From: Sphingomonas sp.
GTDB lineage: Bacteria > Pseudomonadota > Alphaproteobacteria > Sphingomonadales > Sphingomonadaceae
NCBI GenBank assembly: GCA_003248865.1
Contig: QFPK01000002.1
Location: forward strand, 1-64,000
Reading direction: 5' to 3'
DNA: 64,000 bases
Each line of letters opens with the position of its first letter. Position 1 is the stretch's first letter. Of this stretch, positions 21,731 to 30,488 are shown piece after piece. The notes below the pieces were generated by a model. It did no database searches. It had not been told where the DNA came from and worked only from the letters and a program-made list of their open reading frames with translations. A program made the position numbers and the translations under genes.

Positions 21731-22962
21731 CAGGCGGCCAGCTTGTCGGCCTTCGGCCCCACGGCGGCGAGGGCGACGGGGCTCGCGAGCATGGCCGCGC
21801 CCGCCGCGCGGACATCGTCCAGCGACACGGCATCCAGCTGGGCGATCAGTTCGGACGCGCTCAGCACCCGGCCCCAGGTGAGGATGCTGCCGCCCAGCCA
21901 GTCCGCCATGCCGCCGGGGCCTTCCAGCCCCATCAGCAGCCCCGCCTTGTGCTGGGCGCGGGCACGTTCCAGTTCGGCGGGGGAGAGATCGCGGGCGGTT
22001 GCGTGGGCGATTTCCAGCGCGAGATCGCGGGCCTTGGCGGCGTCCGCGGGGCGCGAGGCGGTGTAGAGGCTGAGCAGGCCGGTGTCGGCATGGATGCCGT
22101 GCGAGGCGCTGACCGAATAGGCGAGACCGCGTTCCTCGCGCAGTTCCTGGAACAGGCGGGAGGACATGCCGCCGCCCAGTGCCATGGCGAACAACCGCGC
22201 GGCGTGGGTGCGCGGATCGGTGGGTGCGAAGCCCTGGAAGCCCAGCGCCAGATGCAGCTGTTCGTTGCGCTGGCTGTCGGTGCGGCTGCCGCCGGTCCAG
22301 CGGGCGGGCTCGATGGGACCGGGGCGGCCCGCCGGGATGGCGCCGAGATAGCGGTTGGCGAGATCGACCAGTTGCGCATGATCGACCTTGCCGGCGGCCG
22401 CCAGCACCATGCCGTTTCCGCGATAATGCGCCTGCTGCCAGTGGCGGAGCGTGGCGGTGTCGAGCTCTGCGAGGCTGTCCGCCGTGCCAAGGATGGGGCG
22501 GCCCAGCGCCTGCCCGGTGAAGGCGGTGGCCTGCAGATGATCGAACACCAGATCGTCGGGCGTATCCAGCGCCTCGCCGATTTCGGACAGCACCACTTCG
22601 CGTTCCAGCGCCAGATCGGCATCCGCGAACAGCGGGTTGGTGACGAGGTCGGAGACCAGCTCCACCGCCAGCGGCACGTCGGCGGCCAGCACCCGGGCGT
22701 GGAAACAGGTGGTGTCGCGCGAGGTCCAGGCGTTCAGTGCGCCGCCCACATCCTCGATCTGCTCGGCGATGGTGCGCGCCGGGCGGCTGGCGGTGCCCTT
22801 GAACACCATATGCTCGAACAGATGGGCGAGGCCGTTTTCGGACGCAGTCTCGTTGCGGGCGCCCACATCGGCGTTCAGCGCGACCGCCGCCGTTTCCAGC
22901 CCCGGCATGTGGAGCGTGGCGACGGTGAGGCCGTTTTCGAGGATCGTGGTCTGAGCGTTCAT
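21730..22962 (-). CDS. M16-family zinc peptidase (processing-peptidase-like)
   Basis: A 410-residue protein with the inverted zinc motif HLFEH (His47, Glu50, His51) and the downstream acidic block REVVLSEIGEA that supplies the third ligand. It resembles the mitochondrial processing peptidase beta subunit and bacterial PqqL/YmxG-type enzymes. No signal peptide is seen, so it is cytoplasmic or bound to a partner. It follows thrC with a 4-base ATGA overlap, an arrangement common in sphingomonads and other alphaproteobacteria. Confidence 0.93.
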   Translation of the reverse strand: MNAQTTILENGLTVATLHMPGLETAAVALNADVGARNETASENGLAHLFEHMVFKGTASRPARTIAEQIEDVGGALNAWTSRDTTCFHARVLAADVPLAVELVSDLVTNPLFADADLALEREVVLSEIGEALDTPDDLVFDHLQATAFTGQALGRPILGTADSLAELDTATLRHWQQAHYRGNGMVLAAAGKVDHAQLVDLANRYLGAIPAGRPGPIEPARWTGGSRTDSQRNEQLHLALGFQGFAPTDPRTHAARLFAMALGGGMSSRLFQELREERGLAYSVSASHGIHADTGLLSLYTASRPADAAKARDLALEIAHATARDLSPAELERARAQHKAGLLMGLEGPGGMADWLGGSILTWGRVLSASELIAQLDAVSLDDVRAAGAAMLASPVALAAVGPKADKLAA

Positions 22963-24344
22963 AGGCGGCTGCGGATATGGGCCTTCAGGGCCGCTTCGTC
23001 AGCGGGCAGATGCTCATAACGTTCCTCGCGGTCGAACAGATGTGCGACGCGGCGGGGCAGGCCGGGGCGGATTCCGGTGGCGCGTTCCACCGCATCCGGG
23101 AATTTCGCCGGGTGCGCGGTGGCGAGCGTGACCAGCGGGCCTTCGCAATCGTCCGCGCGGGCGCGGGCCGCCGCGAGGCCGACGCCGGTGTGCGGATCGA
23201 TGAGCTGACCACATTCGCTGTTGGCCCAGGCCAGCGCCTGCATCATGCCTGCTTCCGTCACGCGGGAGGCGAGGAATATCTTCGAGGCTTCGGCGCGCTG
23301 GGCATCGCTGAGCTTCAGCGTGCCGGTCTGTTCGAACCCCTGCATGGCGGCCGCCAGCGCGGCGCCGTCGCGGCCGTGGAGATCGAACAGCAGGCGTTCA
23401 AAGTTGGAGCTGACCTGGATGTCCATCGAGGGTGTCGCGGTGGGGGTGACCTTGCCGACCGAATAATCCCCCGCCGACAGGGCGCGGGCGAGGATGTCGT
23501 TGACGTTGGTGGCGACAAGCAGCCGGTTCACCGGCAGGCCCATGCGGTGGGCGCAATAGCCCGCGAACACGTCGCCGAAGTTGCCGGTCGGCACCGACCA
23601 GCTGGCGGCGCGCTGCGGTGCGCCGAGGCGCACGCCCGCATGCACATAATAGACAATCTGTGCGAGCAGCCGGGCCCAGTTGATGCTGTTCACCGCCGAC
23701 AGCTGGAACTCGGCGCGGAAGGCCTGGTCGTTGAACAGCGTCTTCACCAGCCGCTGGCAATCGTCGAAGCTGCCGTCGACCGCGATGTTGAAGACGTTGG
23801 GGGCGTTCACCGTCGTCATCTGCCGGCGCTGCACGTCTGAGACGCGCCCCGAGGGGTGGAGCATGAAGATGGTGATGCCGGGGCGGCCCGCGACCGCCTC
23901 GATCGCGGCGGAGCCGGTGTCTCCGCTGGTGGCGCCCACGATCGTCAGCCGGTCATTCGCGCCCAGGAAATGGCCGAACAGCCCGCCCAGGAACTGCAGC
24001 GCCACATCCTTGAAGGCGAGCGTGGGGCCATGGAACAGCTCCAGCAGCCAGTTGCGGTGATCCAGCTGAACCAGCGGGGTGACGGCGGCGTGGCCGAAAT
24101 CGCCATAGGCTTGCTGGATGAGCGATTTCAGTTCGGCGTCGGTCAGCGAGCCCTGCACATAGGGCTTCATCACCGTGAAGGCGGTTTCCGCGTAACTGGC
24201 CGTGGCCAGCGATCCGAGCAGTTCGGGCGACAGCTGCGGCCATTCGGCCGGCAGATAGAGGCCGCCGTCGGTCGCGAGGCCGGCGAGCGTGGCGCCACGG
24301 AAATCGAGGACGGGGGCGGAGCCGCGGGTGCTGAGATACTGCAT
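22959..24344 (-). CDS. thrC: Threonine synthase
   Basis: A 461-residue PLP enzyme converting O-phosphohomoserine to threonine. The Schiff-base lysine is Lys112 in GPTLAFKDVALQ. GATSGDTGSAA binds phosphate, and FHGPTLAFKD with SVPTGNFGD are conserved active-site blocks. Length and the N-terminal YLSTRGSAP match the long (fungal/gammaproteobacterial) ThrC class. It lies 12 bases after the surf1 stop on the same strand, and its stop overlaps the next start. Confidence 0.97.
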   Translation of the reverse strand: MQYLSTRGSAPVLDFRGATLAGLATDGGLYLPAEWPQLSPELLGSLATASYAETAFTVMKPYVQGSLTDAELKSLIQQAYGDFGHAAVTPLVQLDHRNWLLELFHGPTLAFKDVALQFLGGLFGHFLGANDRLTIVGATSGDTGSAAIEAVAGRPGITIFMLHPSGRVSDVQRRQMTTVNAPNVFNIAVDGSFDDCQRLVKTLFNDQAFRAEFQLSAVNSINWARLLAQIVYYVHAGVRLGAPQRAASWSVPTGNFGDVFAGYCAHRMGLPVNRLLVATNVNDILARALSAGDYSVGKVTPTATPSMDIQVSSNFERLLFDLHGRDGAALAAAMQGFEQTGTLKLSDAQRAEASKIFLASRVTEAGMMQALAWANSECGQLIDPHTGVGLAAARARADDCEGPLVTLATAHPAKFPDAVERATGIRPGLPRRVAHLFDREERYEHLPADEAALKAHIRSRL

Positions 24345-24356
24345 GACCGTCGGCGG

Positions 24357-24929
24357 TTAAGCCGCGGGCGGCCTTTGTGCAACCCAGCGCCGGACCCAGA
24401 GGCCATAGATCACCAGCAGGATGCCCGCGAACGCGAACCACTGGATGGCATAGAGCCTGTGGTTGTTGGGCATCGTTTCCGGCGTGGGCGGTTGCACCGG
24501 CAGCAGGGGCGCGGGCGCGGTTGGTGGATAGAGACGCCATTTCACATGGGCGCCGGGCACCAGCACGCCCTGCACCTGTCGCTGCCCGGCGGGGACGGTT
24601 TCAGAAGCGGGCGGTTCCCCCGCGCCGGACCAGCCCAGCATCAGTTGCGCGCTTTCGCCCCCCGGCGCGGTGCAGGCGAGGATATGGGACCAGCCGCTTT
24701 CGCCCTTCAGGTTGCGCGCGGCTTCGGAGAGCGGCACCTGCGCCGGGCAATCCAGCAGCATGTCGGCAGTGCGGAAGGCGGAGCCGGGTGGAATCGGGCC
24801 GGTGACGTGCAGCATCGGCAGCGTGGCGGCCGCCTGCATCTCGGCGATGACCTGCTGTTTCCAGTGCAGGCGGCTCACCTGCCACAGCCCCAGGCCGATC
24901 AGGATCGGCAGCGCCAGCGCCACCATCAT
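24357..24929 (-). CDS. SURF1-family cytochrome oxidase assembly protein
   Basis: About 190 residues with an N-terminal membrane helix (ALPILIGLGLWQVSRLHWK), a periplasmic domain with two cysteines and a C-terminal helix (LYAIQWFAFAGILLVIYGLW), the SURF1/Shy1 layout. SURF1 helps load heme a into subunit I of the aa3 oxidase. The start is uncertain. The frame is open back to a TTG at 25010, but that would overlap the cox3 stop and run through a terminator-like hairpin. The only ATGs are at 24929 and 24926, without a ribosome-binding site, and leave a very short N-terminus. Confidence 0.82.
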   Translation of the reverse strand: MMVALALPILIGLGLWQVSRLHWKQQVIAEMQAAATLPMLHVTGPIPPGSAFRTADMLLDCPAQVPLSEAARNLKGESGWSHILACTAPGGESAQLMLGWSGAGEPPASETVPAGQRQVQGVLVPGAHVKWRLYPPTAPAPLLPVQPPTPETMPNNHRLYAIQWFAFAGILLVIYGLWVRRWVAQRPPAA

Positions 24930-24947
24930 CGTCGGCAGAACAGGAAA

Positions 24948-24971
24948 GCCCCGGCGGTGTCCCGCCGGGGC
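24948..24971 (-). terminator. Terminator-like hairpin between cox3 and surf1
   Basis: Arms CCCCGGCGG (24949-24957) and CCGCCGGGG (24962-24970), extended by one G-C pair, enclose a 4-base loop. On the minus strand CTTTCCTG follows. It lies 26 bases after the cox3 stop, the right place for a terminator or an attenuating structure that lowers expression of surf1 and thrC relative to the oxidase subunits. Confidence 0.6.
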
Positions 24972-24996
24972 CTTCTCGTTCAGGTGAGGCCGGGGA

Positions 24997-25821
24997 TCAG
25001 TGGGCGCCAACGGCGGCCCCGAAGTTCGAGCCCCAGATGTAGATCGTGAGGAACAGGAACAGCCACACCACGTCCACGAAGTGCCAGTACCAGGCGGCCG
25101 CCTCGAAGCCGAAATGCTGCTTCGGCGTGAAATCGCCCAGATAGGCGCGCCACAGGCAGACGGCGAGGAAGATGGTGCCCACGATCACGTGGAAGCCGTG
25201 GAAGCCGGTCGCCATGTAGAAGGTGGAGCCGTAGATATTGCCCGCGAACGCGAAGGTCGCGTGGCTGTATTCATAGGCCTGCAGGCAGGAGAACAGCACG
25301 CCCAGGATGATGGTGAGCCACAGGCCCTGCTTGAAGCCCTGGCGGTCGCCATGGATCAGCGCATGGTGCGCCCAGGTGATGGTGGTGCCCGACAGCAGCA
25401 GGATCAGCGTGTTCAGCAGCGGATAGACGAACGGGTCCAGCACCTCGATGCCATGGGGCGGCCACACCCCGCCGACGGCTTCCGCATGCGAGGGGAATAG
25501 GGCGGCGGCAAAGAAGGCCCAGAACCAGGCGACGAAGAACATCACTTCGGACGCGATGAACAGGATCATCCCGTAGCGGTGGTGCAGCTGCACCACCGGC
25601 GTATGATCGCCCGCGTTCGCTTCGTCGCGGATGTCGGAGAACCAGAAGAAGAAGGTGGCGAGCACGCCGAGCAGGCCCAGCGCCGCGACCCACACGCCCC
25701 AGGCGGCATCGTGCCACCAGAAGACCGAACCGCCCAGCATGACCATCGCCGATATGGCGCCCAGCAGGGGCCAGGGGCTGGGCGGCAGGATATGGAAATC
25801 GTGGTTCTTCGCCGAAGCCAT
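24997..25821 (-). CDS. ctaE: Cytochrome c oxidase subunit III
   Basis: A 274-residue membrane protein with seven helices, the complete subunit III of aa3-type oxidase. Conserved blocks include HDFHILPPSPWPLLG at the N-terminus, FWFSDIRDEA, SEVMFFVAWFWAFF, TGFHGFHVIVG and YWHFVDVVWLFLF. It stabilises the catalytic subunit and the proton-uptake path. The start MASAKNHDFH at 25821 is the conserved one. The open frame upstream is not conserved. Confidence 0.97.
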   Translation of the reverse strand: MASAKNHDFHILPPSPWPLLGAISAMVMLGGSVFWWHDAAWGVWVAALGLLGVLATFFFWFSDIRDEANAGDHTPVVQLHHRYGMILFIASEVMFFVAWFWAFFAAALFPSHAEAVGGVWPPHGIEVLDPFVYPLLNTLILLLSGTTITWAHHALIHGDRQGFKQGLWLTIILGVLFSCLQAYEYSHATFAFAGNIYGSTFYMATGFHGFHVIVGTIFLAVCLWRAYLGDFTPKQHFGFEAAAWYWHFVDVVWLFLFLTIYIWGSNFGAAVGAH

Positions 25822-25885
25822 GTCTCTCACCTGAACTTTCACTTTTGTTGGTCCTAACCCGGCTGCCCGGGCGCGGACAAGATTG

Positions 25886-26497
25886 CTACCGGGCCTGCTG
25901 CGCGATTTCAGAGGAGCCCGTGGCATACACGCCGGGAGCCTTTGTCGGCTGCGTCACGGGATAGAAACTGTAGGACAGGGTGATCTCGTCGATGTCCTTC
26001 GCGTCCGGATCGTCGAGGATTGCGGGGTCAACGAAGAACACCACCGGCATCTCCACCTGCTGGCCGGGCTGCAGTGTCTGTTCGTTGAAGCAGAAGCACT
26101 GGATCTTGCTGAAATAGCGGCCGGCGGCTTCGGGCGTGACGTTGAAGGTGGCGCTGCCCGTGGTGCTGGCGGCCGATTGCGAGGCGGCCTTGTAGAAGAT
26201 CATGTTCTGCTCGCCGATCTTCACGTCGACCGGCCCTTGCGCGGGCGCGAACTGCCAGGGCAGGCCGCCGCGCACATTGCCGTCGAAGCGGACCTTCATG
26301 GTGCGGCCGTGCAGCCCCTTCAGGCTCTCGGCGGACGGTGCCGCCAACGCCTTCTGCGTGGTGCCGCCGAAGCCGGTGACCTGGCAGAAGATGCGGTAGA
26401 GCGGCACCGATGCATAGGCGAGGCCCACCATCGACAGCGCGACGGCGCCCGCGATCAGCGCGGTGCGGCGATGGCGCGGATCGACAGCGGTCGTCAT
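25886..26497 (-). CDS. ctaG: Cytochrome c oxidase assembly protein CtaG/Cox11
   Basis: A 203-residue protein with one N-terminal membrane helix (about 12-32) and a periplasmic immunoglobulin-like domain. The copper-binding CFCF motif (about residues 134-137) and the membrane-proximal cysteine in YRIFCQVTGFGG are both present. CtaG delivers copper to the CuB site of subunit I. The ATG overlaps the stop of the 43-residue gene before it. The order ctaB, small gene, ctaG, cox3 is the standard alphaproteobacterial arrangement. Confidence 0.96.
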   Translation of the reverse strand: MTTAVDPRHRRTALIAGAVALSMVGLAYASVPLYRIFCQVTGFGGTTQKALAAPSAESLKGLHGRTMKVRFDGNVRGGLPWQFAPAQGPVDVKIGEQNMIFYKAASQSAASTTGSATFNVTPEAAGRYFSKIQCFCFNEQTLQPGQQVEMPVVFFVDPAILDDPDAKDIDEITLSYSFYPVTQPTKAPGVYATGSSEIAQQAR

Positions 26498-26625
26498 TGC
26501 ACCATCCGCGACACGGTGATGCCGTAGAAGAGCAGGGCGAAGGCGCCAAGCACCAGCCCGATCATGATGTTGCGGCGGCGGCGCCGGGCGAGGAATTCCT
26601 GCTCTTCCTGCGGGGTCCAGCTCAT
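26494..26625 (-). CDS. 43-residue single-helix protein of the oxidase operon
   Basis: A short gene that is easy to miss. It encodes 43 residues beginning MSWTPQEEQEFLARRRRRN, then a hydrophobic helix (about 20-37) and a short tail SRMVQ. Its start overlaps the ctaB stop (ATGA) and its stop overlaps the ctaG start (ATGA), so it is tightly coupled on both sides. Alphaproteobacterial cta operons often carry a small one-helix protein at this place (called CoxF in some species); it is probably an oxidase assembly or accessory factor. The positive-inside rule places the N-terminus in the cytoplasm. Confidence 0.82.
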   Translation of the reverse strand: MSWTPQEEQEFLARRRRRNIMIGLVLGAFALLFYGITVSRMVQ

Positions 26626-27551
26626 GCGAAGGACCGATCCACGACGAGCGCCGCGAAGATGGCGGCGAGATAGAGCAGCGAATAGCGGAACAGCGCTTTT
26701 TCCGCCTGCATCTCGGCCGGGTTTTCCGTGCGGCTGGCGGCCACGCGCGCGGCCAGTGCCACGAAGATCAGGCTGAGCAGCGCGGCGCTGACGCCATAGA
26801 CCGCGCCCAGCAGCCCCAGCGCCCAGGGCGCGACGGCGACGGCCGCCAGCAGCAGGCTGTAGATCAGGATCTGCCGCCGGGTTTCCCGCACGCCGTGGGT
26901 GACCGGCAGCATCGGAATGCCGGCGTTGGCGTAATCGATGCGTACGAACAGCGCGAGCGCCCAGAAGTGCGGCGGCGTCCAGGCGAAGATGATCGCGAAC
27001 AGCAGCAGCGGCAGCGCGGTGACGTCGCCCGTCACCGCTGCCCAGCCGATGATGGGCGGGAAGGCACCGGCCGCACCGCCGATCACGATGTTCTGCGGCG
27101 TGCGGGGCTTCAGCCAGATGGTGTAGACGACTGCATAGAAGAAGATGGAAAAGGCGAGCCAGCCGGCCGCCACCCAGTTGGTGGCGAAGCCCAGCGTCAT
27201 CACGGAGGCGCCCGACAGGATCACCGCGAAGGCCAGCGCGTCATCCCCGTGCAGGCGGCCGGCGGGAAGCGGGCGCGCCTGCGTGCGCTTCATCACCGCG
27301 TCGATGTCGGCTTCCCACCATTGGTTGAAGGCGGCCGCCGCGCCCGCGCCCACCGCGATACACAGGATGGCGACGAAGGCGAGGAAGGGCGGCAGGTGGC
27401 CGGGCGCCGCGAACAGGCCGCAGGCGCCGGTGAACACCACCAGCGTCATCACGCGCGGCTTCAGGAGCGACCAGTAGTCGCGCCATTCGGCCCCGGAAAG
27501 GGCACCTTGCGGTGCCCTTTCATCTGTCGGGTGGATGCTGTTGCCTGCCAT
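26622..27551 (-). CDS. ctaB: Protoheme IX farnesyltransferase (heme O synthase)
   Basis: A 309-residue UbiA-family prenyltransferase with about nine membrane helices. The first Asp-rich motif is NQWWEADIDAVMKRTQARPL and the second region is FVRIDYANAGIPMLP. It farnesylates heme b to heme O, the precursor of heme a for the aa3 oxidase. The start MAGNSIH at 27551 lies 8 bases after the ctaD stop. The longer upstream frame overlaps ctaD and is not credible. Confidence 0.96.
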   Translation of the reverse strand: MAGNSIHPTDERAPQGALSGAEWRDYWSLLKPRVMTLVVFTGACGLFAAPGHLPPFLAFVAILCIAVGAGAAAAFNQWWEADIDAVMKRTQARPLPAGRLHGDDALAFAVILSGASVMTLGFATNWVAAGWLAFSIFFYAVVYTIWLKPRTPQNIVIGGAAGAFPPIIGWAAVTGDVTALPLLLFAIIFAWTPPHFWALALFVRIDYANAGIPMLPVTHGVRETRRQILIYSLLLAAVAVAPWALGLLGAVYGVSAALLSLIFVALAARVAASRTENPAEMQAEKALFRYSLLYLAAIFAALVVDRSFA

Positions 27552-27559
27552 CGTTTGCC

Positions 27560-29242
27560 TCAGTGCGCGGTTTTCACGCCGCGCAGGTCGGGCAGGGTTT
27601 CGAACTGGTGGAACGGCGGCGGGGAGGACAGGGTCCACTCCAGCGTCGTTGCACCTTCGCCCCAGGGGTTCGCGGCGGCCTTCTTCCCGGCCAGCAGCGA
27701 CCAGATGACATTGATGAAGAAGATCACCATGCCGACCAGCATGATCGCATAGCCGATGGAGGCGATGTGGTTATAGTAATGGAAGGCTTCCGGATAATCC
27801 GGGATCCGGCGCGGCATGCCGTCCTGACCCAGGAAGTGCATCGGGAAGAACAGCACGTTCACGCCGATGAAGAAGATCCAGAAGTGCAGCTTGCCCAGCA
27901 GTTCGTTGTACTCCCGGCCCGACATCTTGCCGAACCAGTAGTAGAAGCCCGCGAACAGGCCGAACACCGCGCCCAGCGACAGCACATAGTGGAAGTGGGC
28001 GACGACATAGTAGGTGTCGTGCATGTAGGTGTCGACGCCGCCGTTGGAGAGGACGACGCCCGTCACCCCGCCGACGGTGAACATGAAGATGAAGCCGATC
28101 GCCCACAGCATAGGCGTCTGGAAGCTGATCTTTCCGCCCCACATGGTGGCGATCCACGAGAAGATCTTGATGCCGGTGGGCACCGCGATGATCATCGTGG
28201 CGGCCGTGAAATACATCTTGGTGTTCACGGAAAGGCCGACGGTGAACATGTGGTGCGCCCACACCACGAAGCCCACGAAGCCGATGGCGACCATGGCATA
28301 GGCCATGCCCAGATAGCCGAACACCGGCTTGCGGCTGAAGGTGGAAAGCACCTGGCTGACGATGCCGAAGGCGGGCAGGATCATGATGTAGACTTCGGGG
28401 TGCCCGAAGAACCAGAACAGATGCTGGTAGAGGATCGGATCCCCGCCGCCGTCGGGCGCGAAGAAGGTGGTGCCGAAGTTGCGGTCCGTCAGCAGCATGG
28501 TGATGGCGCCGGCCAGCACGGGCAGCGACAGCAGCAGCAGGAAGGCGGTGACCAGCACCGACCAGACGAACAGCGGCATCTTGTGCAGCGTCATCCCCGG
28601 CGCGCGCATGTTGAAGATGGTGGTGATGAAGTTGATCGCCCCAAGGATCGAGCCCGCGCCCGCGAGGTGCAGCGAGAAGATCGCGAGATCGACCGCCGGC
28701 CCGGGGTGGCCCGAGGTGGAGAGCGGGGGATAGACAGTCCAGCCGGTGCCCGCGCCGTCGAAACCGGCCGGGCCGGGCACGAACATGGAGATCAGCAGCA
28801 GCACGAAGGCCGAACTGGTGAGCCAGTAGGAGACGTTGTTCATCCGCGGGAAGGCCATGTCGGGCGCGCCGATCATGATGGGGACGAACCAGTTGCCGAA
28901 GCCGCCGATCATCGCCGGCATCACCATGAAGAACACCATGATGAGGCCGTGGCCGGTGATGAACACGTTCCACAGATGGTAGGCGGCATCGATGTTGCCG
29001 TCGGTAAACCAGGGCAGCACCTGCATGCCCGGGTTCGCCAGTTCCCACCGCATGAAGCCGGACAGCGCGCCGCCGATGATCCCCGCGAAGATCGCGAAGA
29101 TCAGGTAGAGCGTGCCGATGTCCTTGTGGTTGGTGGAGAGGAACCAGCGGGCGAAGAAGCCCGGCTTATGGTCATGATCCTCATGCGCATGGGGGTGATC
29201 GCCATGGGCCTGGAGGTGGAGGCTGTCTGCGTGGGTGGCCAT
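27560..29242 (-). CDS. ctaD: Cytochrome c oxidase subunit I
   Basis: A 560-residue catalytic subunit of the aa3-type oxidase with 12 helices. STNHKDIGTLYLIF is the conserved N-terminus. GHGLIMVFFMVMP contains the heme-a ligand. FFGHPEVYIMILPAFG contains the CuB histidine linked to Tyr. VWAHHMFTVG supplies further CuB histidines and VAHFHYVLS the heme a/a3 ligands. A His-rich cytoplasmic N-terminal segment (residues 8-25) precedes helix 1. It is coupled to ctaC upstream (14-base gap) and ctaB downstream. Confidence 0.98.
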   Translation of the reverse strand: MATHADSLHLQAHGDHPHAHEDHDHKPGFFARWFLSTNHKDIGTLYLIFAIFAGIIGGALSGFMRWELANPGMQVLPWFTDGNIDAAYHLWNVFITGHGLIMVFFMVMPAMIGGFGNWFVPIMIGAPDMAFPRMNNVSYWLTSSAFVLLLISMFVPGPAGFDGAGTGWTVYPPLSTSGHPGPAVDLAIFSLHLAGAGSILGAINFITTIFNMRAPGMTLHKMPLFVWSVLVTAFLLLLSLPVLAGAITMLLTDRNFGTTFFAPDGGGDPILYQHLFWFFGHPEVYIMILPAFGIVSQVLSTFSRKPVFGYLGMAYAMVAIGFVGFVVWAHHMFTVGLSVNTKMYFTAATMIIAVPTGIKIFSWIATMWGGKISFQTPMLWAIGFIFMFTVGGVTGVVLSNGGVDTYMHDTYYVVAHFHYVLSLGAVFGLFAGFYYWFGKMSGREYNELLGKLHFWIFFIGVNVLFFPMHFLGQDGMPRRIPDYPEAFHYYNHIASIGYAIMLVGMVIFFINVIWSLLAGKKAAANPWGEGATTLEWTLSSPPPFHQFETLPDLRGVKTAH

Positions 29243-29256
29243 CGATATGGTCCTTC

Positions 29257-30309
29257 TCAGGCGGCGGGCGCAGCGGGCGCTGCTGCCGGAGCTTCAGTGG
29301 TGATCTGGGGAGCGGCGGCGGGGGCGACAGCCGCGCGAACGGCACCGGCGACCTGCGACGGGGTCAGCGCGACCTGTTCCACCGCGATTCCGGGGCCGGT
29401 CGGCTCGATGCCGTCAGCCGCCTGCTTCATGCGCACCCAGCGCTTGAAATCCTCTTCCGACAGCACTTCGATCGCGATCGGCATGAAGCCGTGCTTGGTG
29501 CCGCACAGTTCGGAACATTGCCCGTAATAGACACCGGGCTTCTCCACCTTGAACCAGGTTTCGTTGATGCGGCCGGGCACGGCATCCATCTTCACCCAGA
29601 AGCTGGGCAGCGCGAAGCTGTGCAGCACGTCGGCCGCCGTCACCAGCACCTTCACCGTCTTGCCGGCGGGGACGACCAGGCGGTTGTCCACGTCCAGCAG
29701 GTAAGGTTCATTGGCCTTGGCGGCCTCTTCCTTGGAAAGCGGCACGGAATCGAAGCTGATTCCGCCGTAATCGGGATATTCATAGCCCCAGTACCATTGG
29801 TAGCCCGTCACCTTCACGGTGATGTCCGCCTTGGGCGGGCTGTACTGATTGGCGAGCAGCCGGAAGCTGGGGAAGGCGATGCCGAGCAGGATGATGGCCG
29901 GCAGCAGCGTCCACACCACTTCGATGGTGAAATTGTGGGTGGTGGTGCTGGGCGTTTCCACCGCAGACGCACGATAACGCACGATAACCCAGGCCAGAAG
30001 GCCCAGCACGAACAGCGAGATCACGGCAATGATGGGGTTCAGCACCCATTCCACCATGAATTTCGCTTCCTGCCCGATGGGCGTGAACTGTTCCTGCAAC
30101 GCGATACCGGCCGGCACCGGCTGGCCGATGCCCGGCGTGGGTGCCGTGCGGGTATAGCCTGCCAGCGCATCCGACTGGGCGACGGCATGCTCTGTTGCAG
30201 CCGCTGCCACAGCGGCAGGCGCAGACTCCTGCGCCTGCGCAGTTGCGGAAATCATCAGCGCCGCCGCGATGGCGGCTCCCTTCAGGCCCGAGGGCCACCC
30301 CTTTGTCAT
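29257..30309 (-). CDS. ctaC: Cytochrome c oxidase subunit II
   Basis: A 350-residue subunit II with a signal peptide (ending ATAQAQ), two membrane helices (about 90-112 and 130-152) and a periplasmic cupredoxin domain. The CuA site is complete: CSELCGTKHGFMP with the upstream His in DVLHSFALPSF. YQWYWGYEYP is the aromatic electron-entry region. The Ala/Pro-rich tail (about 315-350) is an unusual low-complexity extension. It is the first gene of the oxidase operon. Confidence 0.97.
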   Translation of the reverse strand: MTKGWPSGLKGAAIAAALMISATAQAQESAPAAVAAAATEHAVAQSDALAGYTRTAPTPGIGQPVPAGIALQEQFTPIGQEAKFMVEWVLNPIIAVISLFVLGLLAWVIVRYRASAVETPSTTTHNFTIEVVWTLLPAIILLGIAFPSFRLLANQYSPPKADITVKVTGYQWYWGYEYPDYGGISFDSVPLSKEEAAKANEPYLLDVDNRLVVPAGKTVKVLVTAADVLHSFALPSFWVKMDAVPGRINETWFKVEKPGVYYGQCSELCGTKHGFMPIAIEVLSEEDFKRWVRMKQAADGIEPTGPGIAVEQVALTPSQVAGAVRAAVAPAAAPQITTEAPAAAPAAPAA

Positions 30310-30411
30310 TCCCTCATCCTCTGGTTCAGGGATTCTTCTGTCAGCTTCGGGCCATACCGGAGGGGAGGGGGCGCGACAAGAAGTTGCAGCATGCGGGGCC
30401 GGACGACTGTT

Positions 30412-30439
30412 AAATCCGCTTGGTCTGGCAAGCGGATTT
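30412..30439. promoter_or_regulatory. Perfect 11-bp palindrome between ctaC and the [2Fe-2S] gene
   Basis: AAATCCGCTTG (30412-30422) and CAAGCGGATTT (30429-30439) form a perfect inverted repeat around GTCTGG. It lies about 100 bases upstream of ctaC (minus) and about 50 upstream of the ferredoxin-like gene (plus), inside the divergent control region. It could be a regulator-binding site or an RNA hairpin; no T-run follows. Confidence 0.45.
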
Positions 30440-30488
30440 GACCCGGCTGTGCTTTCCTTATGGCCGCGCCCGCGCTATTTCCGGCGGA

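Noticed and set aside
27512..29527. A 671-residue plus-strand frame across ctaB and ctaD
   Set aside because: It is a His/Glu/Asp-rich shadow of the oxidase subunit I gene, with no recognisable domain.
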